Source: Chelativorans salis (GTDB taxonomy: Bacteria > Pseudomonadota > Alphaproteobacteria > Rhizobiales > Rhizobiaceae). From it: a stretch of DNA of 64,000 nt. The translations under genes were made by a program, and so were the position numbers. Location of the stretch: positions 42,236 through 106,235 of the forward strand of contig NZ_JAOCZP010000015.1 of NCBI RefSeq assembly GCF_025336525.1, written 5' to 3'. Below, piece after piece: positions 46,432 through 53,931 of this stretch. Position 1 is the first letter of the stretch, and every line of letters begins with the position of its first letter. Below the pieces are notes generated by a model that saw only the letters and a list, made by a program, of their open reading frames with translations, searched no databases and was not told the DNA's origin.

Positions 46432-47523
46432 TCAGGCGGGCCGAAAATGCTTCGACAGCTTGAGCGCCTGCCCCTGATAGTGCGACTTCAGGTCCGTTCC
46501 GTAGAGTGTCTTCGGTAGCGCGCTCATCTTCTCGTAGACGAGGCGGCCGACGATCTGCCCGTGCTCGAGGATGAACGGCACCTCGTGGCTGCGCACTTCC
46601 AGCACAGCGCGGCTGCCCGTGCCACCGGCGGCGGAGTGGCCGAAACCGGGGTCGAAGAAGCCGGCATAATGTACGCGGAACTCGCCCACCAGCGGATCGA
46701 AGGGCGTCATCTCGGCGGCATAGGCCGGCGGCACGTGCACCGCCTCGCGCGAGACGAGGATGTAGAACTCATCCGGGTCGAGCACGAGGTCCGCGGAGCC
46801 GTGGTGGTAGAGCGGCTCCCAGAATTCCGGCACGTCGTAGGCGGCTTTGCGGTCAACGTCGACCAGCCCCGTGTGGTGCTTGGCGCGGTACCCGATAAGG
46901 TCGCCACGTCCGCCGCCGAGATCGATGGAAAGCGCAATGCCGCCGCCAGAGATATTGGGCTTCTCGGATGCCACCAGCGTCTCGCGCTCGTGCAGCGTGG
47001 CAAGATCGGCTTCGGTGAGCAGCGCATTGCCGCGGCGGAAGCGGATCTGCGAGAGCCGCGAGCCGGGGCGCACGACAATCGGAAAGGTGCGCGGGCTCAC
47101 CTCCAGATAGAGCGGACCCGCATAGCCGGCGGCGATCTTGTCGAACTCGTGGCCATTATCGGTGAGCACGCGTGTGAAGATGTCGAGGCGGCCGGTGGAG
47201 CTTTTCGGATTGGCGGAAGCCGAGACGTCCTTCGGCAGGGCGAGGCCCTCCATCAGGGGCACGATATAGACGCACCCCACCTCCAGCACGGCCCCTTCGT
47301 CGAGGCGGAATTCGTGCAGCTTCAGCCGCCCCAGCTTCTCCGCCACCGAATGACCGGGGCCGGGCAGGAAGCTGGCGCGCACGCGGTAGGCGATCTCGCC
47401 AAGCCTGAGGTCGAGGCTTGCCGGCTGGATCTGGTCGGCGTCGAGCGGGCGCGGCGCGGCAAGCGCGCCGTTATCGAACAGCGTGGCGATCTCGGTGTCC
47501 GGCAAAATGCCCGCAATGGCCAT
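46432..47523 (-). CDS. dcd: 2'-deoxycytidine 5'-triphosphate deaminase, two-domain form
   Basis: It converts dCTP to dUTP for dTMP synthesis. The protein is 363 residues, about twice the size of E. coli Dcd, because two dUTPase-like folds are fused. The first ends in SSTGRLDIFTRVLTDNGHEFDKIAAGYAGPLYLEV and VRPGSRLSQIRF. The second carries GEFRVHYAGFFDPGFGH, RAVLEVRSHEVPFILEHGQIVGRLVYE. The fused form is known in alphaproteobacteria. Start MAIAGILPD at 47523 is the family start. Divergent from metZ. Confidence 0.92.
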   Translation of the reverse strand: MAIAGILPDTEIATLFDNGALAAPRPLDADQIQPASLDLRLGEIAYRVRASFLPGPGHSVAEKLGRLKLHEFRLDEGAVLEVGCVYIVPLMEGLALPKDVSASANPKSSTGRLDIFTRVLTDNGHEFDKIAAGYAGPLYLEVSPRTFPIVVRPGSRLSQIRFRRGNALLTEADLATLHERETLVASEKPNISGGGIALSIDLGGGRGDLIGYRAKHHTGLVDVDRKAAYDVPEFWEPLYHHGSADLVLDPDEFYILVSREAVHVPPAYAAEMTPFDPLVGEFRVHYAGFFDPGFGHSAAGGTGSRAVLEVRSHEVPFILEHGQIVGRLVYEKMSALPKTLYGTDLKSHYQGQALKLSKHFRPA

Positions 47524-47571
47524 CGATCCTCCGTCGGAAGGCTGATCCGGGACGTTTACCGCCCCCGGCGA

Positions 47572-47600
47572 TTGACGCAAGGCGTTCCCGCGTCTAAAGA
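47572..47600 (+). promoter_or_regulatory. Promoter for the metZ leader
   Basis: TTGACG (47572-47577) and TAAAGA (47595-47600) are 17 bases apart. Transcription from near 47607 would begin right at the 5' edge of the SAM-II aptamer, as expected for a riboswitch leader. Confidence 0.7.
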
Positions 47601-47607
47601 GAATTTA

Positions 47608-47663
47608 TCCCGTGGTGATTTGGCCGGTCGGCTTGCAGCCACGTTAAACAAGTCGCTAAAAGG
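47608..47663 (+). promoter_or_regulatory. SAM-II riboswitch aptamer
   Basis: The region matches the SAM-II (SAM_alpha) pattern. Stem P1 is CGTGG (47611-47615) with CCACG (47639-47643). The conserved TGATTTGGCC follows the 5' strand of P1, the 3' side of the loop ends in CTTGCAG, and the downstream pseudoknot strand ends in AAGTCGCTAAAAGG. This class binds S-adenosylmethionine and lowers expression of methionine genes in alphaproteobacteria; here it precedes metZ. Confidence 0.9.
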
Positions 47664-47679
47664 CCGCGCTCGTTGCTCG

Positions 47680-47704
47680 ACCGGCTTTCGCGGCCGGTTT
47701 TTTT
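47680..47704 (+). terminator. Attenuator terminator between SAM-II aptamer and metZ
   Basis: ACCGGC (47680-47685) pairs with GCCGGT (47693-47698), followed by a run of seven T (47698-47704): a factor-independent terminator 14 bases before the metZ start. Two exact alternative pairings exclude it: aptamer bases 47623-47630 with 47678-47685 (8 bp), and 47662-47668 with 47689-47695 (7 bp). It is therefore likely to be the riboswitch's expression platform. Confidence 0.75.
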
Positions 47705-47717
47705 GTGAGCAGGGACG

Positions 47718-48905
47718 ATGACAGATAACTCCGACGACTGGAAGCCGCAGACCGCCCTTGTGCATGGGGGCACGCTGCGTTCGCAATTCGGCGAGACCTC
47801 CGAGGCGATCTACCTCACCCAAGGCTTTCTCTACGAAAGCGCGCAAGCCGCCGAGGCCCGCTTCAAGGGCGAAGAGCCCGGCTTCATCTATTCGCGCTAC
47901 GCCAACCCCACCGTCGACATGTTCGAAAAGCGCGTTTGCGCGCTCGAAGGCGCGGAGGATGCCCGCGCCACCGCCTCCGGCATGGCCGCCGTCTCGGCAG
48001 CACTTTTGTGTTCGCTCAAGGCGGGTGACCACGTGGTCGCCGCCCGCGCCCTCTTCGGCTCGTGCCGCTGGGTGGTGGAGACCCTGATGCCGCGCTACGG
48101 CATCGAGACGACGCTGGTCGACGGTGCCTCGCTCGAGGCATGGGAAGGTGCGGTGCGTCCCAATACGAAGCTCTTCTTCCTGGAAAGCCCCACCAACCCG
48201 ACACTCGAAGTCTGCGACATCGCCGCCATCGCAAGGCTTACCAACGGCATCGGCGCGCGCCTCGTCGTCGACAACGTCTTCGCCACGCCGCTCCTGCAGA
48301 AGCCGCTGGAACTCGGTGCGCATGTGGTCGTCTATTCGGCCACAAAGCATATCGACGGCCAGGGCCGCTGCCTCGGCGGCGTCATCCTCTCTGACAAGGA
48401 ATGGATCGACGAGCACCTGCACGACTATTTCCGCCACACCGGCCCCAGCCTCTCGCCCTTCAACGCCTGGACGCTCCTGAAGGGCCTGGAGACGCTGCCC
48501 CTGCGCGTGCGCCAGCAGATGGAAAACGCCGCGCGCGCCGCCGATTATCTGGCCGAACACCCGAAAGTTTCCCGCGTCGTCTATCCCGGCCGCAAGGACC
48601 ATCCGCAGGCCGAGATCGTGGCACGCCAGATGAAGGGTGGCTCGACTCTGGTCTGCTTCGACCTCAAGGACGGCAAGGAAGCCGCCTTCGCCTTCGAGAA
48701 CGCGCTCAAGATCATCGGCATCTCCAACAACCTCGGCGATGCCAAGAGCCTCGTCACCCACCCCGCGACGACCACGCACAAGAACCTCGACGACGACGCC
48801 CGCGCGCAAGCCGGCATCGGCCCGGGAACCTTGCGCCTCTCGCTGGGCCTGGAGGACGCCGAAGACCTGATCAAGGATCTCGACCAGGCGCTGCAGCGGG
48901 CATAG
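47718..48905 (+). CDS. metZ: O-succinylhomoserine sulfhydrylase
   Basis: MetZ makes homocysteine directly from O-succinylhomoserine and sulfide, the methionine route in many alphaproteobacteria. The 395-residue Cys/Met-metabolism PLP enzyme has the pyridoxal lysine Lys210 in SATKHIDGQGRC, FLESPTNPTLEVCDIAAIA, ASGMAAVSAALLCSLKAGDHVV and a C-terminal SLVTHPATTTHKNL. Start ATG 47718 follows AGCAGGGA. Its leader carries a SAM-II aptamer and an attenuator-like terminator, so expression should fall when SAM is abundant. Confidence 0.95.
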   Translation: MTDNSDDWKPQTALVHGGTLRSQFGETSEAIYLTQGFLYESAQAAEARFKGEEPGFIYSRYANPTVDMFEKRVCALEGAEDARATASGMAAVSAALLCSLKAGDHVVAARALFGSCRWVVETLMPRYGIETTLVDGASLEAWEGAVRPNTKLFFLESPTNPTLEVCDIAAIARLTNGIGARLVVDNVFATPLLQKPLELGAHVVVYSATKHIDGQGRCLGGVILSDKEWIDEHLHDYFRHTGPSLSPFNAWTLLKGLETLPLRVRQQMENAARAADYLAEHPKVSRVVYPGRKDHPQAEIVARQMKGGSTLVCFDLKDGKEAAFAFENALKIIGISNNLGDAKSLVTHPATTTHKNLDDDARAQAGIGPGTLRLSLGLEDAEDLIKDLDQALQRA

Positions 48906-48934
48906 CGGTCGTTTGCTCTTTCGACCGTTGCCTA

Positions 48935-49076
48935 CCCCCACTCCGTCTCGGCTTTTGGCCGATCCACCTCTCCCCACCAAATGGGGGAGAGGAAGGGCGC
49001 AAAAGTGGACGGCCGGCGCTTCCTCTCCCCCGTCGAGCGGGGGAGAGGTGCCGAGCGAAGCGAGGCGGAGTGGGGG
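48935..49076. repeat. Large intergenic inverted repeat, copy 1
   Basis: The ends are CCCCCACTCCG (48935-48945) and CGGAGTGGGGG (49066-49076), an exact 11-bp inverted pair. Internal CTCTCCCC/GGGGGAGAGG hairpins occur twice. A shorter copy with the same ends and core (CCACTCCGTCTCGG ... GGGGGAGAGGTGCCGAG) lies at 63697-63780. It is probably a dispersed palindromic repeat of the genome. The remaining bases to 49190 show no gene. Confidence 0.85.
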
Positions 49077-49190
49077 TCGACCCCCTTTCGCTAACCTGAG
49101 CCCGAGGCCGGCAGCAAAAGCACCCACGATTGGAAGCCGCCCCGCCTGCTGGTAAGTCTATCTTCCCGATTCGTGTTGGCGGATACCTCG

Positions 49191-50738
49191 ATGAAGCGCC
49201 TTGCCGGAGGAGTGATTCTGTCGTGGGGGTGGCGACGCCGGCTCGTCGCTCTCCTCGCCGGCGCCGTGGCATCGCTAGCGCTGGCGCCGGTCGACTTTCA
49301 GGCCGCCTGCTTTATCGCCTTTCCCATCCTCGTCTGGTTGTTGGATGGCGCCGTCGGTACGGGCGGCCGCCTGCGGCAGTTTCTGCCGGCCTTCACCACC
49401 GGGTGGTGGTTCGGCTTCGGCTATTTCCTGGCCGGCATGTGGTGGGTTGGCGCCGGCTTTGCCGGTGGCGGCCTCGCCTGGGCGATTCCCTTCGCTGTTC
49501 TCGGCCTGCCGGCGTTGCTGGCACTCTTCTACGGCTTCGCCACACTCCTCGCCCGCCTCTTGTGGAGTGACGGGCTTGGCCGCATCGCTGCACTCGCCTT
49601 CGGCTTCGGCGTCGCCGAATGGCTTCGCTCTATCCTCACATCGGGCTTTGCGTGGAACGCCGTCGGCTACGCGGCGATGCCGGTGCCGCCTCTCATGCAG
49701 GCCGCCGAGGTCATCGGCGTCTTCGGCGTTAGCGCGCTTGCCGTATTCGTCTTCTCCGCCCCCGCACTTCTGGCGACGGGGCGCCACGCCCGCGCGGGGC
49801 TTGCCCTCGCCGCCCTTTTGGCAGCTGCATTCGTCGGCTACGGCTATCTACGGCTCGTCACGCTGCCGCCGGCCGACCCGTTGCTGCAGGTCCGCATCGT
49901 CCAGATCGGTGACGGGCAGGCGAGAGGACCGTTCGAGGCGGCTTTCGACTCCTATCTGAGGCTTTCCGGCGGCCCCGGCACGGACGCGGCTACCACCCCC
50001 CGGCTCATCCTGTGGCCGCAGGTGGCCGTTCCCTTCGTGCTGGCCGAGCGGCCGGACCTGCTCGATGCGCTGGGGCAGGCCGTCGATGAAGAGCAGGTGT
50101 TGCTCGTTGGCGCCATGCGCGACGAATCCGACTCCAGCGCCGGCACGCGGCGCCTCTACGACTCCATCATCGCCATCGATGGAACCGGCGAGATCGTCGA
50201 CGCCGCCGATAAGCTGCATCTCCTGCCGTTTGCCGACTACCTACCCTTCGCGCGCCTGTTGGCCGGGATCGAAATGCCTTTTAACGCAACTGAATATGCA
50301 CCCGGCACCAGGCGCCGGCTACTACCGGTGGCCGAAGGGATAAGGGCGCTGCCCCTCATCGGCAGCGAGGCCGCCATTCCCGATATCGCGGCGCGCCAGG
50401 CGGGCGATGCCCGCATCATCGTCAATCCAGCCGCCTATGTCGGCTACGCCGGCACGCCCGCCCCCTATCAGCACCTGCGCCAAGCCCAGCTCCGCGCCGT
50501 CGAGGCTGGTCTGCCGCTGCTTTCTGCGACGGCCGGCGGCATTTCGGCGGCCATCGATTCCAGTGGTCGGATCATCGATGCCCTCGCCCCGCAAGCCCAC
50601 GGCGCACTGGACGTGAGCCTGCCGGCGCCAAGACCAAAATTCCTAAATACTGGGCATATCCGGGCGCGCGGGCTGACATTTGTCACGTTTTTTGGCATTC
50701 TCTCATTACTGTTAAGCATACGAGGTCGCTCGAATTGA
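49191..50738 (+). CDS. lnt: Apolipoprotein N-acyltransferase homologue lacking catalytic residues
   Basis: The 515 residues have the Lnt layout: about eight N-terminal membrane helices, a nitrilase-like periplasmic domain (about 230-480) and a last helix (483-510). Lnt adds the third acyl chain to lipoproteins using a Glu-Lys-Cys triad. Here WPETAVP reads WPQVAVP (Gln277 for Glu), Lys341 is kept in ADKLHLLPF, and PLICYEA reads PLIGSEA (Gly391 for Cys). The NDAWFG block is also lost. N-acylation by the known mechanism is therefore unlikely, although the frame is intact and the place before metK is that of lnt in relatives. Confidence 0.8.
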   Translation: MKRLAGGVILSWGWRRRLVALLAGAVASLALAPVDFQAACFIAFPILVWLLDGAVGTGGRLRQFLPAFTTGWWFGFGYFLAGMWWVGAGFAGGGLAWAIPFAVLGLPALLALFYGFATLLARLLWSDGLGRIAALAFGFGVAEWLRSILTSGFAWNAVGYAAMPVPPLMQAAEVIGVFGVSALAVFVFSAPALLATGRHARAGLALAALLAAAFVGYGYLRLVTLPPADPLLQVRIVQIGDGQARGPFEAAFDSYLRLSGGPGTDAATTPRLILWPQVAVPFVLAERPDLLDALGQAVDEEQVLLVGAMRDESDSSAGTRRLYDSIIAIDGTGEIVDAADKLHLLPFADYLPFARLLAGIEMPFNATEYAPGTRRRLLPVAEGIRALPLIGSEAAIPDIAARQAGDARIIVNPAAYVGYAGTPAPYQHLRQAQLRAVEAGLPLLSATAGGISAAIDSSGRIIDALAPQAHGALDVSLPAPRPKFLNTGHIRARGLTFVTFFGILSLLLSIRGRSN

Positions 50739-50763
50739 CATTGGGTGTGAGCGCTCCACATAT
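50735..50763 (+). promoter_or_regulatory. Promoter candidate for the XRE regulator gene
   Basis: TTGACA (50735-50740), overlapping the stop codon of the Lnt homologue, and ACATAT (50758-50763) are separated by 17 bases. It would give a leader of about 90 bases to the XRE gene. Confidence 0.55.
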
Positions 50764-50859
50764 GCGCAGGTAGTCATTGTACGCGTTTGCAACCGGGGGG
50801 CATTCCCGCAGGTGAGGCGCGAGTTCGTTGGCTGTCTTTGAGCCGATGCCGAGGGATAT

Positions 50860-51279
50860 ATGAATAACAACAAAAAGAAGCCGAACCCGATCGACGTCCA
50901 TGTCGGAAGCCGGATCAGACTTCGCCGAAACATGTTGGGCATCAGCCAGGAAAAGCTGGGGGAAAGCCTAGGCATCACATTCCAGCAGATCCAGAAATAC
51001 GAAAAGGGCACCAACCGTGTCGGTGCCAGCCGCCTGCAAGCCATCGCCTCCATCTTGAGCGCGCCGGTCTCCTTCTTCTTCGAAGGCGCTCCGGGCGAGG
51101 ACGGCACACCGGCCTCGGGCCTTGCCGAGGAAGGGACCGCTTTCGTCACAGACTTCCTCAACAGCTCCGAAGGCATCCAGCTCAACCGCGCCTTTGTGAA
51201 GATCACCGACGCGAAAGTGCGGCGCAAAGTACTCGACCTGGTTAAGGCTCTCGCAGCCGAATCTACCCACAACGACTGA
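50860..51279 (+). CDS. XRE family transcriptional regulator
   Basis: A 139-residue DNA-binding protein. The N-terminal helix-turn-helix (about 14-70) reads IRLRRNMLGISQEKLGESLGITFQQIQKYEKGTNRVGASRLQAIASIL. A C-terminal helical region (GTAFVTDFLNSSEGIQLNRAFVKITDAKVRRKVLDLVKALA) probably dimerises. Similar conserved regulators precede metK in other Rhizobiales. Targets are unknown. The distance of 155 bases to metK and a separate metK promoter suggest the two are not one simple operon. Confidence 0.9.
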   Translation: MNNNKKKPNPIDVHVGSRIRLRRNMLGISQEKLGESLGITFQQIQKYEKGTNRVGASRLQAIASILSAPVSFFFEGAPGEDGTPASGLAEEGTAFVTDFLNSSEGIQLNRAFVKITDAKVRRKVLDLVKALAAESTHND

Positions 51280-51352
51280 GCCGACTGGGCTTCCACGGTA
51301 GGGCATAACCAAACGGTTTATTGCTTTGCGGTGCGCCAGAATCCATAATTTC

Positions 51353-51381
51353 TTGACCAGTTCGCTGGCGATTGGCTAACA
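51353..51381 (+). promoter_or_regulatory. Promoter candidate for metK
   Basis: CTTGACC provides a -35 TTGACC (51353-51358). A -10 CTAACA (51376-51381) follows after 17 bases, which fits the rhizobial CTTGAC-N17-CTATAT pattern. The start of transcription would be near 51388, just before the leader hairpin. Confidence 0.5.
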
Positions 51382-51396
51382 AGGTGCCGCCAAATG

Positions 51397-51418
51397 CCGG
51401 CGTGGAGCCGGTTTTTTT
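51397..51418 (+). terminator. Hairpin with U-tract in the metK leader
   Basis: CCGGC (51397-51401), a 5-base loop and GCCGG (51407-51411) are followed by seven T (51412-51418), only 16 bases before the metK start. It lies 118 bases past the preceding stop codon and downstream of a likely metK promoter. It could therefore attenuate metK rather than end the XRE transcript. No known SAM aptamer was recognised upstream. Confidence 0.6.
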
Positions 51419-51434
51419 CTCAGAGGGGTTACCC

Positions 51435-52712
51435 GTGGCGCGCAAAAACTATCTCTTCACAAGTGAATCCGTCTCCGAAGGCCATCCTGACAAGGTCTGC
51501 GACCGCATCTCAGACGAGATCGTCGACTTGGTCTACCGCGAGGCGAAGAAAGAAGGCATGGACCTGTGGAAGGTCCGCGTCGCCTGTGAGACGCTGGCGA
51601 CCACCAACCGTGTGATCATCGCCGGAGAAGTCCGTGTGCCCGAGAGCCTGCTCAAACGCGACAAGGCCGGCGAAATCGTGATGGACAAGAGCGGCAACCC
51701 CGCAATCAACCCCTCGAAGTTCCGTTCCGCCGCGCGCCGCGCCATCCGCTCCATCGGCTACGAGCAGGGCGGTTTCCACTGGAAGACGGCGAAGATCGAC
51801 GTGCTCCTCCACGGCCAGTCGCCGGACATCGGCCAGGGCGTCGACAGCGCCGCCGACCGGCAGGGCGAGGAAGGGGCTGGCGACCAGGGTATCATGTTCG
51901 GCTACGCCTGCCGCGAGACGCCCGACCTCATGCCGGCGCCGATCTACTACGCCCACCGCATCCTCCAGGCCCTGGCCGAGGCCCGCAAGGCGGGCGAGGG
52001 AGATGCCGCCAAGCTCGGCCCCGACGCCAAGAGCCAGGTGACCGTACGCTACGTCGACGGCAAGCCGGTAGCGGCCACGGAGATCGTGCTTTCCACCCAG
52101 CATCTCGACCCGACCTGGGACTCGAAAAAGGTGCGCGAGGTGGTCGAGCCCTATATCCACGAGGCGCTTTCCGCCGGCGGACTGGCCATCGACGACGACT
52201 GCAACTGGTACATCAACCCGACCGGCAAGTTCGTCATCGGCGGGCCCGACGGCGACGCCGGTCTCACCGGCCGCAAGATCATCGTCGACACCTATGGCGG
52301 CGCGGCTGCCCATGGCGGCGGCGCCTTCTCCGGCAAGGACACCACCAAGGTCGACCGCTCGGCCGCCTACGCCGCGCGCTATCTGGCAAAGAACGTGGTG
52401 GCGGCAGGCCTAGCCGACCGCTGCTCTATCCAGCTTTCCTATGCCATCGGTGTCGCTCAGCCGCTTTCGGTCTATGTGGACCTCTACGGCACCGGCCGCG
52501 TGAGCGAGGAGGAGGTGGAACTCGCGATCCGCGAGGTCATGGACCTGTCGCCCTCCGGCATCCGCCGCCATCTCGATCTCAACCGACCGATCTACGCCAA
52601 GACCGCCGCCTACGGTCATTTCGGCCGCAAGCCCGGGCGTGATGGCTCCTTCTCCTGGGAGCGTATGGACCTGGTGAAGGCGCTGAAGCAGGCATTGGCG
52701 GCGGCTGCCTAG
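51435..52712 (+). CDS. metK: Methionine adenosyltransferase (S-adenosylmethionine synthetase)
   Basis: MetK makes SAM from methionine and ATP. The 425 residues begin [31 protein letters not shown] (GTG start 51435 after GAGGGG). [45 protein letters not shown] and [22 protein letters not shown] hold the catalytic and metal/phosphate-binding residues. A longer in-frame extension upstream runs through the leader hairpin and is rejected. With metZ and its SAM riboswitch 4 kb upstream, this forms a methionine/SAM neighbourhood. Confidence 0.97.
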   Translation: MARKNYLFTSESVSEGHPDKVCDRISDEIVDLVYREAKKEGMDLWKVRVACETLATTNRVIIAGEVRVPESLLKRDKAGEIVMDKSGNPAINPSKFRSAARRAIRSIGYEQGGFHWKTAKIDVLLHGQSPDIGQGVDSAADRQGEEGAGDQGIMFGYACRETPDLMPAPIYYAHRILQALAEARKAGEGDAAKLGPDAKSQVTVRYVDGKPVAATEIVLSTQHLDPTWDSKKVREVVEPYIHEALSAGGLAIDDDCNWYINPTGKFVIGGPDGDAGLTGRKIIVDTYGGAAAHGGGAFSGKDTTKVDRSAAYAARYLAKNVVAAGLADRCSIQLSYAIGVAQPLSVYVDLYGTGRVSEEEVELAIREVMDLSPSGIRRHLDLNRPIYAKTAAYGHFGRKPGRDGSFSWERMDLVKALKQALAAAA

Positions 52713-52787
52713 GATAAAGGCTGAAGCGGGTGGCCCCCGGCCAACCGCCGCGGTGCTGGTGATTGGCTGAGGCAGATGTGCAGCGCC

Positions 52788-52856
52788 CTTTCTCTCCCTT
52801 GCGAGAGAGAAAGCGATTTCTTGGGTTTAGCCGAAGGCTAAGCTCTTAGAAGTCGC
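52788..52856. repeat. Intergenic palindromic element between metK and trmB
   Basis: CTTTCTCTC (52788-52796) pairs exactly with GAGAGAAAG (52805-52813). A second nested palindrome follows: GCGATTTCT (52813-52821) with AGAAGTCGC (52848-52856, one mismatch) enclosing TTTAGCC (52826-52832) with GGCTAAG (52836-52842). It may act as the metK terminator, although no U-tract follows; otherwise it is a genomic palindromic repeat. Confidence 0.7.
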
Positions 52857-52912
52857 AAGCGAGGGGCACTGCTTACGGTCCTCATTGAACTCGACAGAAC
52901 GACACGAACCCG

Positions 52913-53620
52913 ATGACAGCCGACCATCCCGAGCGATCGACGGAAGCCTTCTTCGGCCGCCGCCGCGGCAAGCGGCTGCGCCCGCATCAGCGCGCAACAC
53001 TTGAGGCGCTTTTACCGCGCCTCAAGCTCGACCTCGATTCTCCCGCGCCGACAGACATCCGCACGCTCTTCGCTCACCCCGTCACGGACGTGCGGCTGGA
53101 GATTGGCTTCGGCGGCGGCGAGCATCTGCTGGCCGAACTGGAACGATATCCGGATAGGGGTTTCATCGGCGTGGAGCCGTTCGTCAACGGCATGGCCAAG
53201 CTGCTTTCGGCGCTCGAGGGAACGGCGCCGGTCAATCTGAGGCTATACGACGACGACGCCACCGCGCTTCTAGACTGGCTCCCGGCAGCTTCCCTGTCGG
53301 GTGTCGACCTGCTCTACCCGGACCCGTGGCCGAAGAAAAAACACTGGAAGAGGCGCTTCGTCGGTCCCGCCAATCTCGACCGCTTGGCCCGCGTCATGAA
53401 GCCGGGCGCAGTCTTCCGCTTCGCCTCCGACATCGACACTTATGTGAACTGGACGCTGCTGCACTGCCGCGCCCATCCCGCCTTCGCCTGGGAGGCGGAA
53501 AGCGCCGAAGACTGGCGCCAGCCCTACGAGGGCTGGCCGAGCACCCGCTATGAAGCAAAGGCCATGCGCGAGGGGCGGACCCCTGCCTACCTCACCTTCA
53601 TACGGGTGAAAGCGGACTAG
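52913..53620 (+). CDS. trmB: tRNA (guanosine(46)-N7)-methyltransferase
   Basis: TrmB methylates N7 of G46 in the variable loop of tRNAs. The 235 residues contain the SAM motif [39 protein letters not shown], the catalytic region [19 protein letters not shown] and the C-terminal [23 protein letters not shown]. Metk-trmB-rimP is a common order; here a minus-strand pair interrupts it before rimP. Confidence 0.96.
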   Translation: MTADHPERSTEAFFGRRRGKRLRPHQRATLEALLPRLKLDLDSPAPTDIRTLFAHPVTDVRLEIGFGGGEHLLAELERYPDRGFIGVEPFVNGMAKLLSALEGTAPVNLRLYDDDATALLDWLPAASLSGVDLLYPDPWPKKKHWKRRFVGPANLDRLARVMKPGAVFRFASDIDTYVNWTLLHCRAHPAFAWEAESAEDWRQPYEGWPSTRYEAKAMREGRTPAYLTFIRVKAD

Positions 53621-53778
53621 CGGCTGATCTGGCGAAACTGCTCGGGGTCGATGCCGAGGCGCGCGAGGTCGTCGGCGCGCGCCGGCCGGCGGTCGCGCAC
53701 GGCAGCCGAAACCGCCATCGCACTGCCCACGGTGTCGAAGAACTCTCCAATTCCGACCATGAAACGTCGCGCGCGCAT
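53617..53778 (-). CDS. Small conserved protein (53 residues), function unknown
   Basis: Begins [20 protein letters not shown] and ends [17 protein letters not shown]. The last part resembles the C-terminal half of DUF1127-type small proteins (xxLxxLGIxxxxF), but the arginine-rich signature is not complete. The start 53778 follows GGAGAGC at 6-base spacing, and the stop overlaps the trmB stop on the other strand by 4 bases. Codon use is like its neighbours. Function unknown. Confidence 0.6.
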   Translation of the reverse strand: MRARRFMVGIGEFFDTVGSAMAVSAAVRDRRPARADDLARLGIDPEQFRQISR

Positions 53779-53931
53779 CTTGCTCTCCAATGGTTGTGCA
53801 TTGCAGCAAAGATAGGTGCCCGGCTGCCCCGGAAGTAGCGCTAATACGGCACTCCTGCCATGCATTTACGCCGTGCAATGCGGCAGGAAGCTCTACACCG
53901 ACGAAGCAGGCATGAAGTCGGGAATCGGAGT

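Noticed and set aside
51280..51434. SAM-II or SAM/SAH riboswitch before metK
   Set aside because: The leader has a terminator-like hairpin, but neither the SAM-II P1 and loop pattern nor the SAM/SAH consensus could be matched, so no riboswitch class is claimed.
51372..51434. Upstream TTG start for metK giving 21 extra residues
   Set aside because: The extension would be encoded across the promoter and hairpin; GTG 51435 has GAGGGG upstream and begins the family N-terminus.
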